From the NCBI RefSeq assembly GCF_016595155.1, contig NZ_JAENGP010000002.1, forward strand, positions 1 through 64,000: 64,000 nt of DNA, read 5' to 3'. Shown here in pieces: positions 60,004-64,000 of the stretch. Below the pieces are notes generated by a model. The model saw nothing but the letters and a program-made list of their open reading frames with translations. It did no database searches and was not told the DNA's origin. The stretch is from Advenella mandrilli. GTDB lineage: Bacteria > Pseudomonadota > Gammaproteobacteria > Burkholderiales > Burkholderiaceae_B. Within the stretch, counting starts at the first letter, position 1; every line of letters starts with the position of its first letter. The position numbers were made by a program, and so were the translations under genes.

Positions 60004-61017
60004 TCAACCACCTCCCATTCGAGATAATCCGCGGAACACAGCAATAAAGCCAGAACCTGCGGTCACAATCATTAACGCGGGCAACAAGGTCAACACCATG
60101 ACCCCGGTCATCTTGACTGTCAATTTGCCAATTTTTTCTTTCAATCCTGAACGGCGCTGTTCGCGCAGGCGTTCACTAAAACGCGTCAGGGGTTCCTGTA
60201 CGGCGCCACCATGCTTGTCCACCTGCGCAATCAAATGGCAAATAGCGGTCAGGTCATCATTTTCCATGCCGTTAATCATGCGATCCATTGACTGTTCGCG
60301 CGGCATACCACGGTTATACTGCTCTACCGCCACCCCCAGCTCCAGGCTTAAGACCGGGAACACCGCCTTGAAATCTTTCACAATAATATAAAGGCTCTGG
60401 TCCATGGACATACCCACCCCCTGCAACAGGCGCAACAGGTCTACCAGCAGCGGCAATTCATCATCAACCGCTTTCTTGCGTTGGTTAACCCGCCTCATTA
60501 GCACCCATTTAGGCAACATCCAGCCCAGCGCAAAGCCAAAGAAAATGGACAGCGCATAGGTCATTAAATGACCGCCCATGATTTCCACAGGCCCCGTCAC
60601 AAACAGCAAAATAACCGGCAAGCCTATGCATAAAACCGCACGAACAAATGAAAACAACGCTTTTGCCTTGCCGTAGTCTTCAAAACCCGCCAATTCAAGG
60701 TAAGCCCTGTCTTCTTCAGCCAGCAGGAGATCGCCAAAACGGCCTTGGCCCCAGCGCGTTCCCAATTCCGTAGCTTTCACAACCGCGCTTTCCAAACGCT
60801 GGTGTTCTTCTTCCGCCGGGGCTTGTGCACCGGGAAAGACCAAGGTATTGGCCCGCTCCCGTTTGTGCAGAATTTCCTCTACCTGGTCTTTGCTTTTTTC
60901 CTGGCGCACCATGGTTTCAATCAGGTAGATAGCCACCACCAGGGCGGCAATGGCCAGCAATACCAAGGCCCCTGCCTGCAGGCCGGCAGGGCTGATCATA
61001 CTTGTTAAATCCGGCAT
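60004..61017 (-). CDS. tadC: Tad pilus inner-membrane protein TadC
   Basis: Protein of 337 aa with a type II secretion F domain. One N-terminal helix (LVLLAIAALVVAIYLIE), two central helices near residues 130-165, the KKAVDDELPLLVDLLRLLQGVGMSMDQSLYII segment, and the FSERLREQRRSGLKEKIGKLTVKMTGVMVLTLLPALMIV end are typical of TadC. Together with TadB it forms the platform that TadA drives. It is 15 bp behind tadB. Confidence 0.87.
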   Translation of the reverse strand: MPDLTSMISPAGLQAGALVLLAIAALVVAIYLIETMVRQEKSKDQVEEILHKRERANTLVFPGAQAPAEEEHQRLESAVVKATELGTRWGQGRFGDLLLAEEDRAYLELAGFEDYGKAKALFSFVRAVLCIGLPVILLFVTGPVEIMGGHLMTYALSIFFGFALGWMLPKWVLMRRVNQRKKAVDDELPLLVDLLRLLQGVGMSMDQSLYIIVKDFKAVFPVLSLELGVAVEQYNRGMPREQSMDRMINGMENDDLTAICHLIAQVDKHGGAVQEPLTRFSERLREQRRSGLKEKIGKLTVKMTGVMVLTLLPALMIVTAGSGFIAVFRGLSRMGGG

Positions 61018-61032
61018 CTCATTTCCCTCATG

Positions 61033-61962
61033 CTAGATAGACTTGGCCAGGCGATACAGCCAATAGGAACCGGATATTTGCAAAACCACCGCCCCCACCA
61101 GCATCATCTTGCCAGCCGGGTCTTCCCACATGCCCATGAACAGGGCGTTGTTGAACACCAGAATAAAGCAGGCCAGGCCTACCGGTAACAAGGCCAGTAC
61201 CCAGGCCGACAGGCGCAACTCGGCCGACATGGCTTTCATTTCTGCACGGGCCTGCTCAAGGTCACGCATAAACGCAGACATCCGCTCCAGCACCTGGTCA
61301 CTGCGGCCCCCATATTTCAGGGCCACGCCAATAACGGAAGCCAGCAAATACAATTCATGCAGGCCATACTGGCGCGACACATAATGCAGGGCAACGTCAA
61401 TTTCTTTGCCCGAACGGTTCAGGCCGACGGTTTTATCTATCACATCACGCAGCGGCAACTCGGTACCCGCCGCCGCGTTATGGAAAGCAGAACCCATGCT
61501 GTTGCCGATCGTCATCATGCGCACCACCCGATCCAGAAAATCGGGTAACTGGCGCACCAGGTTTTTGCGAAGCCTTTCAGCTTTAAGCCACAAATGGAAT
61601 AAAGACAAGGCAAGCATCAGGACAAATGCAGCGCCGGCGGCAATCACGCCACCCAAAACCACGGCCAGTATGGTGGGGATTAAGATAATGAGCCAGAATG
61701 TGACATAGAACCCGGTAGTTGGCACCACACCGGCACGCAATAAAAATTCATTCCAGTTCCGTGGGCCACCTTTCCAAACCTTGCGCTGACGCAGGGCTTC
61801 GGCCTCAGAGACGTCTTCCTGCCCCAGACGCCGCTCCAGCTGCGCCAGTACAAACTGGTCATTGGTATTTTTTTTGCCTTGTTGACGGGCCCCCTGCAAC
61901 AACACAAACGCCAGAACAAGCAGAACCAGGGCCATTAGCGCCAATAAAACCACACTGTTCAT
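61033..61962 (-). CDS. tadB: Tad pilus inner-membrane protein TadB
   Basis: Protein of 309 aa, type II secretion F domain. There is one N-terminal helix (LLALMALVLLVLAFVLL), a pair near residues 90-125, the cytoplasmic LVRQLPDFLDRVVRMMTIGNSMGSAFHNAA block, and two C-terminal helices (LSAWVLALLPVGLACFILVF). It overlaps the tadA stop by one base, so translation is coupled. It is an inner-membrane platform component of the Flp pilus. Confidence 0.87.
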   Translation of the reverse strand: MNSVVLLALMALVLLVLAFVLLQGARQQGKKNTNDQFVLAQLERRLGQEDVSEAEALRQRKVWKGGPRNWNEFLLRAGVVPTTGFYVTFWLIILIPTILAVVLGGVIAAGAAFVLMLALSLFHLWLKAERLRKNLVRQLPDFLDRVVRMMTIGNSMGSAFHNAAAGTELPLRDVIDKTVGLNRSGKEIDVALHYVSRQYGLHELYLLASVIGVALKYGGRSDQVLERMSAFMRDLEQARAEMKAMSAELRLSAWVLALLPVGLACFILVFNNALFMGMWEDPAGKMMLVGAVVLQISGSYWLYRLAKSI

Positions 61963-63332
61963 TAACGCCTCCTGCTCCAGAATCCCGTAGCGGCATCACG
62001 CGATGCCGTCTGAGCAACCGCTGGGGCCGACGACTTCACCACCGTTTCACGCATTTTTCCTTTATGGCCTTCCAGCTTACTGCAATGCGGCAAAATACCC
62101 ATACTCACCCATTGGTCTTTTTCTTCACCATTGGCGTCCGTTACCGCTTCATAGCGATAAAGCTCTTGAGTCGTAATAATGCCATCACTCATGCCAATCA
62201 CTTCGGTAACCGATAAAATCCGCCGCTTGCCATTGGGCAAACGACCAATTTGAATAATAAAGTCCAGAGCGCCAGAAATCTGGCGGCGCAAGCTTTCTTC
62301 ACTGCCATGGAAACCAGCAAACCCGGCCAGCATTTCCATCCGGTACAGGCACTCGCGCGGTGAACTGGCATGAATGGTAGCCATGGACCCTTCGTGCCCG
62401 GTATTCATGGCCTGCAACATATCAATCACTTCAGACCCCCGCACCTCGCCCACAATAATGCGGTCGGGACGCATCCGCAAACTGTTACGGATCAGGTCAC
62501 GAATTGCCACCTCTCCACTACCATCGTAACCCGCCTGGCGCGACTCCAGTCGAACCACGTGCCGGTGGTTTAGAGACATTTCAGCGGTATCTTCAATGGT
62601 AATAATCCGCTCATGAGGGCCAATAAAAAATGCCAGCGCATTCAGCATAGAGGTTTTACCCGAACTGGTACCCCCGGAAATCAGAATATTGCAGCGCGAC
62701 GCAACCGCCGCTTCCAGCAGTTGATAAATTTCCTCATTGAAAGTCCCAAAACCCATGAGATCTTCGGGTTTAAGCGGATCTTTGCGGAATTTACGAATGG
62801 AAACCAACGGGCCATCCAGCGACAGCGGGCCAATCACCACGTTAAGGCGGGCACCATCGGGCAGGCGCGCATCCACCATGGGGGTGGATTCGTCCAGCCG
62901 GCGACCCAGCGGTGCCAGAATGCGGCGTACAATGCGCATCACGTGCTGATTATCGGTAAAGAGGGCCGGTTCGCGCTCCAGCACCCCACGGCGCGACACA
63001 AACACGTTATCGTAGCCGTTAATCAGGATATCCTCGACGGCAGGGTCGCTTAACAAGTCTTCCAGCGGGCCCAGCCCAACCAGTTCTTTGGTCAGCGCAT
63101 CGGCAATTTCACGAATCTCGCTTTCATTGACGGCAAACCGGCGGGTTCGCACAAACGAATTAACTTCACTATCAACAAACGTCCTGATCGCATCGGAATT
63201 CCAGCGGGCAAACTCGGTGCCCATTTCCTCGATACGGGTTAACAAGTGCTCAAACGCCTGGTTTTTTACTTCCTGAAAACGGCCACTGTCAATGAAGCCG
63301 TCTTCGCCAAATCTGATGGGTGTCCTTATCAT
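61962..63332 (-). CDS. tadA: Tad pilus secretion ATPase TadA/CpaF
   Basis: Protein of 456 aa, type II/IV secretion ATPase of the CpaF class. Walker A is [16 protein letters not shown] near residue 235. The Asp box is [22 protein letters not shown], Walker B-like [32 protein letters not shown] contains the His box. The N-terminal [23 protein letters not shown] is typical of CpaF. It powers assembly of Flp pili. It is 12 bp behind tadZ and overlaps tadB. Confidence 0.94.
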   Translation of the reverse strand: MIRTPIRFGEDGFIDSGRFQEVKNQAFEHLLTRIEEMGTEFARWNSDAIRTFVDSEVNSFVRTRRFAVNESEIREIADALTKELVGLGPLEDLLSDPAVEDILINGYDNVFVSRRGVLEREPALFTDNQHVMRIVRRILAPLGRRLDESTPMVDARLPDGARLNVVIGPLSLDGPLVSIRKFRKDPLKPEDLMGFGTFNEEIYQLLEAAVASRCNILISGGTSSGKTSMLNALAFFIGPHERIITIEDTAEMSLNHRHVVRLESRQAGYDGSGEVAIRDLIRNSLRMRPDRIIVGEVRGSEVIDMLQAMNTGHEGSMATIHASSPRECLYRMEMLAGFAGFHGSEESLRRQISGALDFIIQIGRLPNGKRRILSVTEVIGMSDGIITTQELYRYEAVTDANGEEKDQWVSMGILPHCSKLEGHKGKMRETVVKSSAPAVAQTASRDAATGFWSRRR

Positions 63333-63344
63333 TATCCAGATCTC

Positions 63345-64000
63345 CTACCGGGCTGATCCTGAACGGGCGTCCCGTCCAAGGAAGGATGCCAGCCATCCCG
63401 ATTTCTGTTCCTGCGGCCGCTCTTTACCAGCGGCAGGCACAACCAGTGTATTGGCTAAAGTACGCAAGGCTCTGATATAGGGGTCCTTGGGTGCTTCCTG
63501 ATGCAGTAGAAGCCCCTGGCTGGTGCTTTTCATGATAGAAAGCGTACGGTCTGGCAACGTTCCTTTCAATTTTAAACCGAAACGCTGTGCAATCTGTTCG
63601 GCACTCATGCCATATTGAATATCATAGCGGTTAACCACCAGCGACAGCTCATTGGATGCAATGCCATCTTCCTTGAATTCTTTAAGAATATCCGCCAGGG
63701 ATACCAGTGCGGCAATGCTCTGGTCAGTCACCAGCCAGGTTTCATCGGCAAGACGAACCAGTCCGGCAATAAAAGCCGGATTGGGCATGCCGCCCACATC
63801 TACCACCATGACCCCAAAATGATCGCGCAAGCTCTCTACCAGAAACAGGGAATCGGCGTGAGAAACGTTGTTGAGCTGATCCAGATCACGCGGCAAGGCC
63901 ATCACGCTAACGCCAGTCGTGTCATGCGCCATAGCCGACATGAGCATGGTCCGGTCCAGGCGACGCAAATTGCGCACCCCTTCCACAAAATCAAAATTGC
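63345..64000 (-). CDS. tadZ: TadZ/CpaE-like pilus localisation ATPase, 5' end outside window
   Basis: Partial: the frame runs to the window edge, so only the C-terminal 218 residues are visible. They fit the ParA/MinD-like part of CpaE/TadZ: LRDHFGVMVVDVGGMPNPAFIAGL, DETWLVTDQSIAALVSLADILKEF, LSLVVNRYDIQYGMSAEQIAQRFG and LLHQEAPKDPYIRALRTLA. The Walker A region, often atypical in TadZ, lies outside. TadZ places the Tad machine at the pole. It is the first visible gene of the tad operon, which continues beyond 64000. Confidence 0.85.
   Translation of the reverse strand, partial: NFDFVEGVRNLRRLDRTMLMSAMAHDTTGVSVMALPRDLDQLNNVSHADSLFLVESLRDHFGVMVVDVGGMPNPAFIAGLVRLADETWLVTDQSIAALVSLADILKEFKEDGIASNELSLVVNRYDIQYGMSAEQIAQRFGLKLKGTLPDRTLSIMKSTSQGLLLHQEAPKDPYIRALRTLANTLVVPAAGKERPQEQKSGWLASFLGRDARSGSAR

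Overview
The window looks like chromosomal DNA of a betaproteobacterium, most likely Burkholderiales and close to Alcaligenaceae/Bordetella. The reasons are gene families and orders typical of that group: argS followed by a SPOR protein and dsbA; the DUF2868/DUF3482 pair; DUF1840 and DUF3025 proteins; a long (type 2) leuA; and aceK inside a leucine-degradation cluster. Base composition is moderate by eye. No rRNA, tRNA, CRISPR array, prophage or intact transposase gene was found.

Layout. 1-11.5 kb: ggt, hslR, creA, a DUF3025 gene, a TSUP exporter, a GNAT gene, three membrane export or stress genes (lysO, eamA, a GlsB-like gene), a DUF1232 gene and a DUF2868/DUF3482 GTPase pair. 11.5-15.3 kb: an intergenic patch full of palindromic repeats, the lemA/TPM operon (minus strand), a TGA-interrupted two-helix microORF and a LysE exporter. 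15.2-22.9 kb: an anaerobic-life block. It holds a class III ribonucleotide reductase whose glycyl-radical domain is a separate 59-aa gene, nrdG, ubiT-ubiV-ubiU (oxygen-independent ubiquinone synthesis), a DUF2249 gene with a large membrane protein, and a Dnr-type regulator. Two FNR/Dnr-like boxes lie in front of these units. 23-30.9 kb: prfC, a small secreted or anchored protein, bfr and bfd, rpoN, an unknown membrane protein, a leucine-rich leader peptide with a possible attenuator and leuA, and a DUF1840 gene.

31-37.6 kb: two tandem Rhs-family genes. The first has a Sec signal peptide and a C-terminal DUF2235/Tle1-like lipase domain. The second is a shorter paralogue whose lipase domain has lost the central nucleophile segment. 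37.8-42.4 kb: argS, a SPOR protein, dsbA, metC. 42.4-52.7 kb: a LysE exporter, an MBL-fold hydrolase, a LiuR-type MerR regulator with palindromic operators, then liuA, aceK, a thiolase, liuB and liuD (leucine/isovalerate degradation). 52.8-64 kb (minus strand): a tad pilus operon reading tadZ-tadA-tadB-tadC-tadD-DUF3613-tadG-tadG; tadZ runs off the window.

The points most worth following are: (i) the split NrdD; (ii) two hairpins about 11 kb apart that share a 34-nt core but have unrelated, perfectly self-complementary arms; (iii) the Rhs-lipase gene and its nucleophile-less neighbour; (iv) a leucine leader peptide in front of leuA; (v) an apparently complete anaerobic regulon in one place.
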